A stretch of 64,000 bases of DNA. It comes from Galeruca laticollis. Its lineage: Eukaryota > Arthropoda > Insecta > Coleoptera > Chrysomelidae. The notes below the pieces were generated by a model. It was not told the origin of the DNA. It saw only the letters and a list, made by a program, of their open reading frames with translations, and did not search any database. The position numbers were made by a program, and so were the translations under genes. This document shows, piece by piece, positions 46,614-58,718 of this stretch. How positions within the stretch are numbered: the first letter of the stretch is position 1; the number at the start of each line of letters is the position of its first letter. The stretch lies in the NCBI GenBank assembly GCA_963921935.1, contig OY998178.1, positions 196,820,862 to 196,884,861 of the forward strand. The letters are read 5' to 3'.

Positions 46614-48036
46614 TTATGATAATAAATACTTACTTACTTTTGATTATGAAATTTAAATGTAGATGTTTATTATTTAGAACTTTTGTTTAGTTTGGCTAGC
46701 TCAGTTGGTTATTGTTATTTTGTTTAGTAATTTATTTTAATTTGATTATTCGGGAGCATGAAATCCTTTTTCTCTTTGAGTCCTGGCTTTTAATATTGTT
46801 GTAATTGTTTAAATAAAAAGAAAACACATTATTTTGAAATCAATTTAATTTTAAATTTAATATTTTATATATTTGATAAAAATAATATGAGACGCCAATG
46901 GTTGTATTGTATCTACTTATTTATTTTAATCATTTCATCAATGCGCATGCGTGAAAAACTAGTCATGCGCTTTAGCATAAAACGAACAATTCTTACACTA
47001 AAGAAGCATCTATATTTATACGAACATAGTTTGTTTGACGATGCAGACAAATGAATGGTTCAAACACATAAAAGAATTTATATATAAATCATACATATAT
47101 ATATGATACAAATTGCTGTGGGAAGAAAATAGTTATATACATAGATAGAAATATAGGAATTATATACAGATGGGCATAGTTATTACATTATGAAATTTCA
47201 ATCACCAGATTTATGCAATTACAAAATGGCGTAAGTACATATTTCAATTTATTTAAAATCGGCCTTTTATTAATTTTAACGATTTATGCGATTAATTCAC
47301 TATATAAAGTCTGTTTCTTTCTTTTTTAGATCGATCATATGTGCAAAAGTTTATCAATTTATGAAATTAAGTACTTAATTGAGTATTTGAGTTTTTACTC
47401 TGATTATTGGCCAATAATGATTTAAAAACACTGACCTGTTGCTCTTGAATTGGGATGAAAGTCTCTGGATCCCAGGAACACTCCGCTGAAGCTCCAAAAA
47501 ACCAAAATTGATGAAAATTTCGTAGATTCTTGCCGAAAAACTTGATACAATTGACTGTGAGTATTACTAAGATTGTATTTAATAGTACTTTATAGGTTTA
47601 AATGTGTTAAACCGGGAATTTCTTGAAATTTCAGGAACACCATCACACACACTCCTCGCTTCTTGACACCAGCTTCCCTTATTAATTAAGCGTCCCCTCG
47701 ATTCTCTACTTTTTTCAACAAACAGTCTTTTGTTCTTTTTCAGGTCACTATTTCAAATTTTATTTGTTGATTCACAATTTGTTCTGTCATATTTTATAAC
47801 CAATAAAATATTGTCTTTTGCAATCAGATTAATTGAAACTTCTTTCACTTATTAAAAATTTCATACATACACTCTTTTACATTATTAGTTCATTTATAGA
47901 GTTCCTATGAGTTTTTTCATCATACAAATAAATTAAAATTGGTTATACATAGATACATTTACATGGTACAACATTCAATATTATTATTGATAATATATCA
48001 CTGTTATACTCTTATTATTATTCATAAATATAAATT

Positions 48037-48618
48037 CTCTAATGTTATTTGTCTAAACTCTTTGCATTATATTATTTATAATAAACTTTAACAAATTACT
48101 ATTTATTGATTCAACGTTCATTTTATTTACCATATATCATTTATCTATATGTCATTATTTGTTTATCTATGAAAATCTATTGAATTCTATTCTATTCAAT
48201 ATTTGTATTTGTTTTTTATTCTTAAATTAATGATTATAATGAATTATCTATAATAATATTTGTATTCTAATGTAACTACTTATATCTAAAATTCTCTAGA
48301 CTTGACTATATAATTATATCTTTTTAGGTGAACAGCTGGTTATGGTATGGGAAATATTCTTCGTCTTAGGCAACTTTATTTACATCATTACATTGGTTAG
48401 GCAATCTCTATATTTTGTATTATTATTGAGGTAATTCTTTATTTATTATATTGTTATAGGCTACTATTTAATATATCTTTATTTGATATGTTGTTTAAAT
48501 TAAGAAAAGTGTTTCCTTTTTACTTGTTTTCTTAAATTATATTATTTTCATATATATTTCATACTAGGAACATATTTTTATAATACTAATTCTCTTATTA
48601 TCTATGATATCTGGTTCA

Positions 48619-48687
<69 letters not shown>

Positions 48688-49379
48688 TGTTTTAACGAAA
48701 TAATACGACAAATCACGAAATAAAAATCAAGTCTTGTCTTGCAAAAAATGTATTCCGTTACCTAATCTTATTTTCCATTTTTAAGTAGGTTGAACTGCAG
48801 CCAAATAACTCTATTTAAATAAAAGTGTATTTTGTTATGCTAATCCCTAATTCCTACATGTAACCTGGAAAGATAATTTCATTGCAGGTTTTAGCATTAA
48901 ATTCTCCGGAAAAGTTACAGGTATTAAAATATTATAAGAGAAGAGTAAAAATATAAAAGTTTTAATCCCACATTTATTATTTCGCTGGAAGGCTAACTGT
49001 GTGAAAATTAAATTTCTTCCTTTGTGCTGTTCGTGTACTCGCATTGTAGGGTCTACTTTTCATGTCCTTTATGTTAAAATGATTCTATTTAGATCTACTT
49101 GAATACTTGGGTTACATTTACCACATTAGGATTTGTCAAATATTTGAAAGTAACTTTATTTCTAAATATTACTTTTTATTTAATATACGTAACTTGTTTT
49201 TTGTGGTAATTTTGTTTTGAGTGAAGCTCTGACAAATAAAAGACAATTACATCTTGAGAGCTAGAGTGTGGGAAGAGAGACGCGATGGTTCGAGATTTGA
49301 AAGTAGCCTTCGACAAGACGACAGATGAGTGATATGGAACACCCTGGAGAAAAAAAAGTCCTGTCGCTATAAATAAAAT
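48037..49379. other. AT-rich flank with (TA)n
   Basis: Unique sequence right of the duplication, very AT-rich, with a long TA run at 48624-48684. No gene; the 65-codon minus frame at 48847-49044 shows no domain. It may continue the LTR-like repeat that begins at 46.68 kb. Confidence 0.45.
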
Positions 49380-49615
49380 CTGTCGTAGTTCATTGGAATT
49401 ATTATTAAAGGTAATTAACTAAGGAGACAGTCTAAGCTCAGTACTGTGTAAAATAGTAGTGGTTAAAATATTGAAAACTAAAAAGGGAACAGGGGCGAAG
49501 CGCAGTTGTACACATCAATCGAATATAGCAACTATGCTAGTAAATGAAATGATAACAAATACAACGACAAAAGCAACTAAAATAACCAGGACATTCGTAC
49601 GGGTACCAGTAGATC
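49380..49615 (+). pseudogene. Degenerate LINE RT fragment
   Basis: A frame reading GDSLSSVLCKIVVVKILKTK (from 49423) resembles the RT motif G-V-x-Q-G-D-S-L-S-x-x-L-F of LINE elements, preceded by a degraded LLLKVIN*. It continues open for about 60 codons without further motifs. The match is short and I hold it loosely. Confidence 0.35.
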
Positions 49616-50484
49616 ATAATAACCAAAGATGGTGCTGAATTTAGGTGGAAATAAATGATGAATGAATGTAATAAATTCACAATACAAAGAAATATATTGG
49701 TTCATATATAAGGTGTCCCGTAAATAAGTACCTTGAATTGGAGGCATGATAGATCGTTATGAAATATTGGAAACACCCGAATGCAACTTTCCTATGACCT
49801 TATTAGTTTGTGAGATACAGACTTTCAAAATGTGCAGAAGAAATACACATAATATTTCATATCTTCTCGGGGGATGAAAGTACAAACTAATTTTTTTTTT
49901 GATAATTGTCTCTTCAAAATACATCAACAGTATTAATTCTGACAAATTCTAATAAGCCAGTGGTGTGGTACAAGGGGTTCGTAGAGTTTTATTGTACCGT
50001 ATTTTTGAAACATTATTTCCAAGTTGAGAATATTAGGTATATTTTTCACTTATCAAGCAATACTAATACTACGAATTCATGTGGTCGAAACCCTGTTGAG
50101 CTTTTATACAATCAAAAATTGTCTTACGGGCATATTACCATATCTACCCAATTTTTTGGTTTGCAAATATACATTCCAGATAGGATGAGTAGATGGCTCC
50201 AAACAATAATTGAGCAACGCAGTGTTTCTGTCTCAAGTAACGTCGATGGATACTGAACATTCAGCAGTAATGCGTAGTGTCTATCCAGCGTATTATAAAC
50301 TTATACCTGGGCTGATCCCATTGTTCCGCCCATGACCTATTTATAAATCAAAACCATTATATAATATCTCGTCACATTGTAACATATTATATATGGGCCC
50401 ACGCTAGAAACTGACAAGGCTGAACCTGTTGAAGCATGTCTAGAGTAGAAGTCCGAATTCGAGAGAGTCAAATCTCAGTATCCG
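49616..50484. other. Unclassified sequence with a transposon-like end
   Basis: GGTGTCCCGTAAATAAGTAC at 49710 looks like the outer tip of a mariner-type TIR (compare GGGTGTCCCGGGACTAATGG at 59321), but I find no inverted partner. A 116-codon plus-strand frame (49906-50256) has no recognisable domain. The start of the split mariner lies at the right edge. Confidence 0.4.
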
Positions 50485-50768
50485 AATGGATCGTATCGAG
50501 AAACACGTGGTGATTAAATACTTGCGTTTAAAAGAGTTGACCCCAATGCAAATACACAAAGATTGGGTGAATACATAACGGGAATTTGCAGTATTATATG
50601 ACATAGTTAAAATATGGTGTCCTAAGTTTGAATGTGGTAGACAGTCGAGTACAGACAAACATGCAGTTCGAGCATCCACAACCGCTACCACACACGAAAA
50701 TGTTGAAAAAGTCCATGATCTCGTATTGCAATAGAGACGTATGACTACTAGACAAACTCTCATACCAT
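50485..50768 (+). pseudogene. Mariner transposase, N-terminal part (split copy)
   Basis: MDRIEKHVVIKYLRLKELTP, MQIHKDWVNT, a stop, then FAVLYDIVKIWCPKFECGRQ and ENVEKVHDLVLQ*RRMTTRQ. This is the paired helix-turn-helix region of a mariner transposase (I-K-Y-L-x-L-K-x-L-T-P-x-Q-I-H; W-x-x-E-F-x-x-G-R). Two stops are in frame. The sequence ends shortly after TTRQ and resumes at 56.13 kb. Confidence 0.85.
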
Positions 50769-52308
50769 GCAGTACATTGGACTAAAATCAGAATTGATAG
50801 GTTTGAAAGGATAAATTCAATGAAAACTTTACTAAAATAAATTATTAAGGTGGTTAAGAGAATATAAATTTCACTGATATAATTATTATGAATCCAATAA
50901 TTAATATTGTAAATGTTAATTTGTAAAAAAAATTATTAGATAAGAAAATTTAAAAGTGTTCAAGAGTAGTGTTCGAAGTCCTTACTTAATCTCCATGTGA
51001 AATAAAATATCAATCTAGTAGGAATAACAAGTCATGGATGGTCGCTAGGAAAAATAAACATTGATGACAAATTGAATTTTTGAAGGAGAGAGGTAAAAAT
51101 AATTATCCTAATAGAAAAATCAAGTAAAACGAATTTACAAAGAAGTTGAATTATATAAACGAAAAGCTGAAGCTGAGAAGAATACTTTATAATTATTAAC
51201 CAAGGTAAATTGTTGGAGTTTATAAGAAGGAGAAAAAACTTGAATGTTGTATAATAGTGAATGATAATGATAGCAAAATAAAAGTTAAGACATTAACGAA
51301 TTAGATTGAAATAAAAAGAATTGTAACTTGAAAATACCTACATTATTATACAGGAAGTGACGTTATAGGAAGAATTATAAATTGGAGCTATTTGGACATC
51401 CTATTCAAAATTAAAAGAAACAAAAAAAATCATTTGAAGAACTGAGTTTAAGAGTGACTACGAACTGTGAGGTAAAGTTTTTCTTATATAAACTGTTCTA
51501 ATGATAGCAATATAACCTAAAAAAAATAAACAATGAACTATTGTGTTAAATGAAGTGAAACAATAATTTCTTATTGATCACTGATGGAAAAAGTATAGAT
51601 ATGAAGGATATTTAAAAAAAAACTCTTATATTCGCTAATTAATATTGAACAATCAGTACTCACCACAATATCAAAACATTTTACCTATCGAATGTGAAAA
51701 TATTTATAATTTGTGCCAGCATTATACTCTTGTCAAATATTTGAATTTCTTTAATAGTTTCAATTGTGTTTAAAAACATAACGATAATTGTATTGGTCAA
51801 TTAAGAAATTATTATCTACTATTAAATAATAATACATTTGAAAATAGGTTAATATATATGACACAAAACCAAATAACTATAGAGAAAGAGATCTTTCTTA
51901 TCGACATTAGTTGATTTATTTAGTGATGCCCTCTCCATTCCTATAAGATAACCAGAAAATACAGGGTTGTAATAGATATTTAATTATTTGTAAAGTTATT
52001 GGAACATAATAATTTGAGTGTTTATTATTTTATTTACTAATTATATTACAATTTGGATTATATCTCGAGTTTCAATTTATAAAGTAAAAGACGTATCCTA
52101 ACTCACGATAATTCCCTACAAATAATTAAGAGTTTCATCTTGAGGACTGAAGTTAGCTGGCCTTTTACTTTTTAAACTAAACAGACATTCATTTATTATT
52201 TCATTAATTTCATCTGGCGCTCAATAACTTAAATTATAATAAATAATATAAACCTAATATAAAAATATAAACAATTAAATAAATAAAAGATACTATTATC
52301 TCAACATA
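50769..52308. other. AT-rich sequence between mariner half and pogo-C
   Basis: About 1.5 kb without coding content, inserted in or replacing the middle of the mariner. TCTGGCGCTCAATAAC at 52213 resembles an LTR-retroelement primer-binding region, but no LTR pair can be shown. Confidence 0.4.
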
Positions 52309-52828
52309 TAGGGTAAAACCCCCAATTATTGGCACTCAGCCATTGTTGGCACTCCTGATCGAAATTCCAGATTATTTTTAATTCAACGTAAATTGAAGAT
52401 AATCTAATATTTTTTCATAATTTGGCAACACCGTCTACTATTGGTGACGAAATGTATCTTCTGATTCAGTTTGATGGAAGACGCAGAAGAGAGCAGTTAT
52501 ATGTTGGTGTGTTCCGAGCAGGTAAGAAAATTGAGAATTTGTTAAAAATATACCAAACCTAAAGCTACAGAAATTTGATTTATAAAACCGCAAAATGAAC
52601 TTCTGAGGAACTTAGATATTCCTTAGAGTTTATAACACATATCTGTTATGAAAAATAGGCAAAATAAAGTAAAATTTAGAAAATACTATGGGTGCCAACA
52701 TTTAGAATATCTATTTGAGCTACTCTAAATATTGTCACACTAGTGTCAACATTACGTTCAGAAATGAATTGCATTTTCCATTTGTTGGCATTGCTAAAAT
52801 CACGTTATTTATTTAGGAATAGGAAGAA

Positions 52829-55706
52829 ATGGCACCGAAGAGTAGAACTGAAAACAAAGACGTTCACGACAATCTAAGAAAGAATCGAAAAGTATCAAGA
52901 AATAAGGTAAATATCATAATTTTACTAAAGATGCAATGCTATTGTCGACTGTCAGTATCAGGATTAATCAAACCTATTTTTATCCATTTATCTGTGAAGA
53001 GGTATATCTTCGTCATTAGAGTTCGACATTTTAAAAACAATTCATCTATGTTTTTGCAAAATTTCCTCGACATTGTTTCCCATTTTTTATGTGCCAACAT
53101 TTGGGATACATTTTGATGTATAATCTGTATGTTGACAAAAGACCACTACAAAACCACCTATTTTACGGTTGTGGTAATTCTGCTAAAAATATTGCAAAAA
53201 TAAATATCTAGGTATTCAAAATAAACATAACTGAAACGTTATTCTAATTTCAGGCTTAATATACATACACGGAGAAGCAGCTACAAGCAGCAATAAAAGA
53301 AGTTAGAGGTGGTACGTCTAAAAAACATGCAGCTTTTAAATATGGCATTCTCCGGTCTACAATACAATTCAGACTTGGCAATAAATTCACAAAAATTGAG
53401 AAAGGCAGGAGTACATATTTAACTAAAAGTGAAGAAAAAAAACTAGTTGACTGGATAATTGAAAATGATCGAAAAGGATTTCCGAGACGTCAAGTAGATC
53501 TTCAAGCAGCTGTAAAATCTTTTCTAGACGCGGATGTCCGACCTAACCCTTTTAAGAACAACTTACCAGGAAATCGTTGGTATACATTATTCATAGAACG
53601 ACATCCTGAATTGGCAGAGAGAACCCCAGAAGGTGTTACGGGTACCTTAGCAAATGTGTCTGAAAAAGACATAAAAGGATGGTTTCGAGATATAGAGGAA
53701 TATCTGGAGAGAAAAAACGTTTTCTCTATTCTTGAAAATCCTTCACGGGTGTATAACGGTGACGACACCTGTTTTCAGTTTTGCCCCAAATTGGGAAAGG
53801 TGATTGCTCCGAAGGGAAAGAAAAACGTGTATGAAATCGATCAAGGCAATGCGAAGCAAAACTTGACTGTAATGTTTACATTCTCAGCAACTGGCGTGAC
53901 AACTCCCCCAATGATAATATACCCTAACAAACGTTTGCCAAAAAACATCCTGGAGGGCATTCCTGACTCTTGGGGTATTGGACTCACTGAGAACGGCTGG
54001 ATAAAGTCTGAAGTATTTGTAGATTACATCAAAAACGTTTTTTATCCTTCCTTGAAAAATTTCGTATAATTTCCTATTATTCTGTTCGTTGATGGACATA
54101 CAACACATTTGTCCTTGGAACTCAGTGATGTATGTACAGAGTTGCACATTGTTTTGATTGCCTTATATCCAAACTCCACCAGACTCCTACAACCAGCGGA
54201 TGTAGCAAGTTTCAAGCCTCTGAAGCATATATGGAAAAAAAGTGTTTCTGGAATGGAGAAGAAAAAAATCCTTACTGTAATTTTACAAAACAGCACTTTG
54301 CCCCAATACTGAAAAAGGCCTTAGTGCAGTTGAAACCAGCTAGTATAATCAGCGGTTTCAAAGCATGTGGACTTAACCATGGAACATGAATGCCTTGGAT
54401 TATTCCAAATGTCTCGGTAAAAAGAACCCTACTCCTTCAACACAAGAAATCGATAATCCTTCAGACAAGCTCCATGACAAATTGTTTGATGAAACATTGA
54501 AAACGGAAATAAAAAGAAACATGCGAACTAGATGTACATCAGACCAGTGTAAATATTTCAAAACTCTACAGGAAATCTATTCAAAACTAGAGCCTTCATC
54601 TAAAGATAATAATATGGCAAATGCCAATTATTATACATGAAGACATTAATAATCAGTTTATAGAAGAAGGTACAGAAATAGACAATTTGGAATGTGGATT
54701 CGTTGTAACAGAAAACTATTCATTAGAATTAGAAGAATCTAGCCAACTAGATATTTTTGACGTCAACCAGAACAATTTATCAAATACAATAATGGAGACT
54801 GCAACAAATGATGAAGCTGCAAATATAAGTAATATAATGAGTACACGCGAACAAGATGTGTTAATAACGATGGACACACCAACAAAAAATAATGATGTGG
54901 CAAATATAAACAATATAATGAGTACAAGCGAACAAGAAGTGTTAATGTCAATGGAGACTGCAACAAATAATGAAGTGGGAAATACAAGTAATAAAAGTGA
55001 CATTATGTGTGGGAGCGAACAAGAAGTGTTAATGTCGATGTTAAATGTAGAAAACCTAGACAAAATTGAAGAGCAATGCAATGTTCCAATTATCGAAAAT
55101 TATTTAAGTGTTTCTCAAACTCCAGTCCGAAAAGGAGTTCGGCAAACTGAGCGAGTTAGCTTTGTGCTAACTTCTTCTGTTTATAAAAGTAATGCTCTAG
55201 AGAAGGAAAAGGAAAAAGAAGAAAAAGAGAGGAAGAAACTAGAGAATAAGCAAAAGAGAATGTTGAAAGCTATTGAAAATAAACAAGTAAATCCAAAGCG
55301 AAATAGTACCAAAAAAACTAAAGCGGTCAGTAAACAAACATCAAATAAATCATCGCACGTCAGAAACTTGAAGAATATTTTAGATGACCAGGAATTAGTC
55401 ATTCCCAGAACTGATAACGTTTCCACAACTATAACCAATACCAACTCAGTTACTGAGACCAAAGGAGAGAGCAATGGCAAACAGCTAGATTCAGATAACC
55501 AAGCTTGTATCCCCAAAAATAATATTATTGCCTCTAAAGGTTTGTGTTTCTGCTGTACAAATAATTTATATATGACAGACATTGGTATAAAATGTCAGAA
55601 GTGTACGCGTGCCTACCATGTCAGATGCTTGAAGAAACAAAATTTATACACACAGTTTTTTCTATGTAAAGTTTGTCATCAGAAACAGATTGTTAATCAT
55701 TTGTGA
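52829..55706 (+). pseudogene. pogo-C transposase with PHD-like C-terminus, broken
   Basis: Exon 1 is 52829-52906 (MAPKSRTENKDVHDNLRKNR...) with donor AAG|GTAAATAT. Exon 2 starts at 53254 after TTCTAATTTCAG; its second codon is a TAA. Then come TYTEKQLQAAIKEVRGGTSK (helix-turn-helix), NRWYTLFIERHPELAERTPE, the first catalytic block YNGDDTCFQFCP, a stop (54067), ILFVDGHTTHLSLELSD (second Asp) and RLLQPADVASFKPLK (third Asp), giving a DDD triad. After phase changes at about 54240 and 54380, SKCLGKKNPTPSTQ leads into an open 361-codon frame (54621-55706). That frame holds a repeated acidic stretch, a Lys/Glu coiled-coil-like run (55195-55300) and a final Cys/His cluster (CFCC, CQKC, YHVRC, CKVC) of PHD type. 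A 5' UTR donor (GAGCAG|GTAAGAAA, 52521) suggests a further exon. Confidence 0.88.
54790..55040 (+). repeat. Coding tandem repeat in pogo-C, about 3 units
   Basis: Units of roughly 35-38 codons begin METATNDEA, MDTPTKNND and METATNNEV and end IMSTREQDVL, IMSTSEQEVL and IMCGSEQEVL. This is an in-frame expansion in the linker between nuclease and zinc finger. Confidence 0.85.
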
Positions 55707-56127
55707 TTTTATATGAACATAAAAATTTCACTTTTTCATATTACATTTTTAGTCTTATTTTTCCTTCCCTAGTGTATGATAGCAGTTCCAATCAATTGGT
55801 ACCCTTTCAATGATTGGGTGTCAATCAGTAATAAGTGCGAATAAATAGGTGTCAATAATTGATATCATTGCCAACAATTGGGTGCCAATAAATACAAATC
55901 TGATGCCAATAATTGGAAAACAGCAGTTTTCCATTATTTATATATTTTTTGAATTGCATGGTCATAGTTCCATAATGTTATTAGATTTATCAACATTCGC
56001 AATGATTGGTGAATCAACTTGTAAGAACAGCGATCAAAACTATATACTCAATTTTTATTTAGTGGCGAGAAATATACTGGCATATCTGTTAAAGTGCCAA
56101 CAATTGGGGGTTTTACCCTACTTACTG

Positions 56128-56860
56128 CCGAAATGAACATGTAAAAATTGTCTCCACGATGGGTTCCACGAGTGTTAACAGATGTACACAAGCATACTCG
56201 AAAAGACATTTGCAGTCGTCTTTTAACGCAGTATAGACAAGACAAAGAAAATTTTCTTGCAAAATTAGTAACTATGGATGAGTCATGGATCTATCACTAT
56301 AATGTAGAGACCATAATGCAAATTAAGGAGTGGAATCATCGAGGTTCATCACCACCAAAATTATTCAAGATGCAACCTTTAGCAGGGAAGATCATGTTAT
56401 CCGTATTATGGGATACTGAAGGCATAATTTTAGTAGATCAGCTACAGGTGCTTATTATGCCAATTTAGAGCCAAACTTACGTGAGGCGATAGAAGAAAAA
56501 CGCCGGGGGAAGTTGCGCAAAGCTATTCTCTTGCATCAGGATAATGCACTTAGTCACAGGTCCGCGCTTGCAACAGCTGCAATTGCTCAGGCCGGCTTCG
56601 AATTAGTTGAGCATTACCGGCTGTTTCCAAAACTTAGAAAACACTTGCGTGGTGAACGATTTTCTTCGTATAATAAAGTCATATGTGTGGTAAATCAGTG
56701 GTTAACAGAGGTTGAATAATCTTCGTTCCGAGACGCATTAGAAATGATAGAATATCGGTGGGAAAAATGTGGTAACCTTAGGGGAGACTATATTGAAAAA
56801 TAAAAACCTATTTGCCAATTTTTTATTGTAAGTTGGTCAGGGGCCGAGTGAAGGGATAAT
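56128..56860 (+). pseudogene. Mariner transposase, C-terminal part (split copy)
   Basis: ILTAEMNM*KLSPRWVPRVL continues the mariner begun at 50.5 kb. VTMDESWIYHYNVET holds the first catalytic Asp, the GSSPPKLFKMQPLAGKIMLS block follows, and after a frameshift LREAIEEKRRGKLRKAILLH leads to QDNALSHRSA (second Asp). HYRLFPKLRKHLRGERFSS is the C-terminal block; the YSPDLAPSDYH segment with the third Asp is deleted. Inactive. Mos1-like DD34D organisation is assumed from the family. Confidence 0.88.
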
Positions 56861-58666
56861 CCCATATATATTGTAAGGTTCAAAACAAAATCATAATATA
56901 TTTGTTAACTTCAGTTTCATTAAGATTCTTATTTGGGTATATAATATTGTCGTTTGAATGAGTAACCAAAGCCTAAAATCTTCGAACCGTTTTAGGGAGA
57001 ATAATCAAATATCTGTTGGAATCATGTATAGATAGATTTGGATATATTTAAGTTCCATCCAATCGAAATGGATGAATAATACGTACAACAATTCAGGTGA
57101 TAGTGGATTCCTGAAGACAGGCGTATTTATATCCAGGTGGATACCCCTGAGAATTTAGTGTAAACTATTTTACTGTGAATTATTGATGTGGCCAGACTAT
57201 GAAAACATCCTCTAATTACGTGCGTACTATGCTTTGTGCATATCGGATATTAAATATCGTATAATATCCTGCCAAGCTTTGGTTAGGAATTACTACACTA
57301 CAGAATATTTCGTGGATAACTTGGTGGTGTGCAAATTATTCAAAAACATTTTAAGCTACGATTTGTGGAGAAATGTGTTGTGTTGAAGCAGTAAAACTCT
57401 TCATGTTTTCGCCCGGAGGATTCTATCGTAATTTCACATCAAAAATAATGTTCAAGTGGTATTGCTGACAACATGAGTTTGAGTACTATCGATTTTTATA
57501 AACTATTATTGTGATTGTAATTGGGTTGGGGTATCATTATCTTCAAAACATATATACTAAACTACGATTAAATTTGCGACTAGACATGATACGTTCACTT
57601 GTGGCGCCACTGCTTTGTTTTCTTTTGATTAGGAATATAATTCATTTCGTCTCATGTTGGATTAAGCTTATTTTGTACTCGAGTCTTTCATATCATATTT
57701 CATGAAACTCATAACGAATCGCCTCCATATAAATGCACCGTATCCCCAATACCTATGGTTTTTTTATAAAAGTAAACCTTATCAAAGTAAACCATAGTAA
57801 TATGGATTATACCTTCATAGACTACACCTTTCCAATTCTAACTCTCCTGGATGTTATTCCTAATAACTATTCCCAACTGTTTCTCAATCAAAATAACCAA
57901 TTATTCTTCAGACTTTTTCAACAGATTTAAATAGTATTTTCGTTTTTCAGGTTATGAAATGGCGGCAGGGGGCGTGTGTGCATGGTTCCACTTGTCTAAT
58001 GGTTAGTCACCTTTTAATTAAGGTTAACTTTGGTTTTTCGTTTTCTTCTCCTGGCTCTCACTATATTTTATAATATCATAGCATATCAACAAATCTTGAT
58101 GTGATCCAGGACCATTTTCAGTTATTCACACTACCACACATTTGTTCCTCTAGGGAGGTCATCAGAACGTCAGTTATTGTTAATAATTCTTCTAAAGTTT
58201 CAAGCTCTTGTCAACTTTTGCTTCTATGACTCTGATGACGTCATCAGAGTACCGGTTGATGTTAGAGTACCTTACTAAATATTTTAGTCCTTATCTTAGG
58301 GAGTCATACTTTGTACAATGTGATATTTTTGTTCTGATTTTTATAATTAGTGAATGTGTTTTAAACACTATATTTTAATTTATTTTCAATGTTTCTTAAT
58401 GTAAGTAAATTGTTTTTAAATGGCTTCAACCTTTTTAAACCCATCTTATTTCATCTTATTACTATAAGATCAATTTTCTTACTATTACAGAACTCACTGG
58501 TAATGGTTCCCGCTCCTAAGGAATCGGCCGCCTTCGTGCTAACTCTGAATGTGCCGCCCATTTACACGATATTTCGAAACTTACAATGAAAAAGTTTAAT
58601 AAATTGAAACTATAAGATATTTACGGTCCATATATAGTATGATAAAAACTACAATTCAACTAAATC

Positions 58667-58670
<4 letters not shown>
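56861..58670. other. Unclassified sequence with two GC-richer possible exons
   Basis: No recognised gene. CGTTTTTCAG|GTTATGAAATGGCGGCAGG (57951) and CTATTACAG|AACTCACTGGTAATG (58491) look like acceptors. The second opens a 32-codon frame to a TGA at 58587 (NSLVMVPAPKESAAFVLTLN...), richer in G+C than the flanks. It could be a terminal exon of an unknown gene or retroelement. A CRE-type palindrome lies at 58229-58250. Confidence 0.25.
58229..58250. promoter_or_regulatory. 22-bp perfect palindrome centred on TGACGTCA
   Basis: CTCTGATGACGTCATCAGAG, with one further matching base pair on each side, is a perfect palindrome whose core is the consensus CREB/ATF site. No gene with a defined promoter is adjacent, so a regulatory role is only a possibility. 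Confidence 0.4.

Positions 58671-58718
<48 letters not shown>

Larger units (their letters stand above)
31050..48036. repeat. Tandem duplication, copy 2 (about 16.99 kb)
   Basis: Second copy of 14084-31049. The internal junction reads CATAAATATAAATTACTTCC. The right end at 48023-48036 reads CATAAATATAAATT then CTCTAATG, and the left end is CATTAG then AAATTACTTCC, so the breakpoints share the 5-bp microhomology AAATT. There is no run of N at the junction. Confidence 0.97.
52311..56118 (+). mobile_element. pogo-C: complete pogo/Tigger-type DNA transposon
   Basis: Left end GGGTAAAACCCCCAATTATT plus GGCAC, and right end GTGCCAACAATTGGGGGTTT plus TACCC, are inverted, with TA on both sides (52309-52310; 56119-56120). 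GTGCCAATAATTGG-like motifs recur inside both ends: twice in the first 65 bp and at least six times in 55790-56118 (for example TGCCAACAATTGGGTGCCAA). The 3,808-bp element carries one intron-containing transposase gene on the plus strand. The right end sits inside mariner coding sequence. Confidence 0.93.

Noticed and set aside
50440..50763. 107-codon minus-strand ORF
   Set aside because: Antisense of the mariner N-terminal region.
54716..55582. Ser/Leu/Phe-rich minus-strand ORFs
   Set aside because: Antisense shadows of the open pogo-C C-terminal frame.
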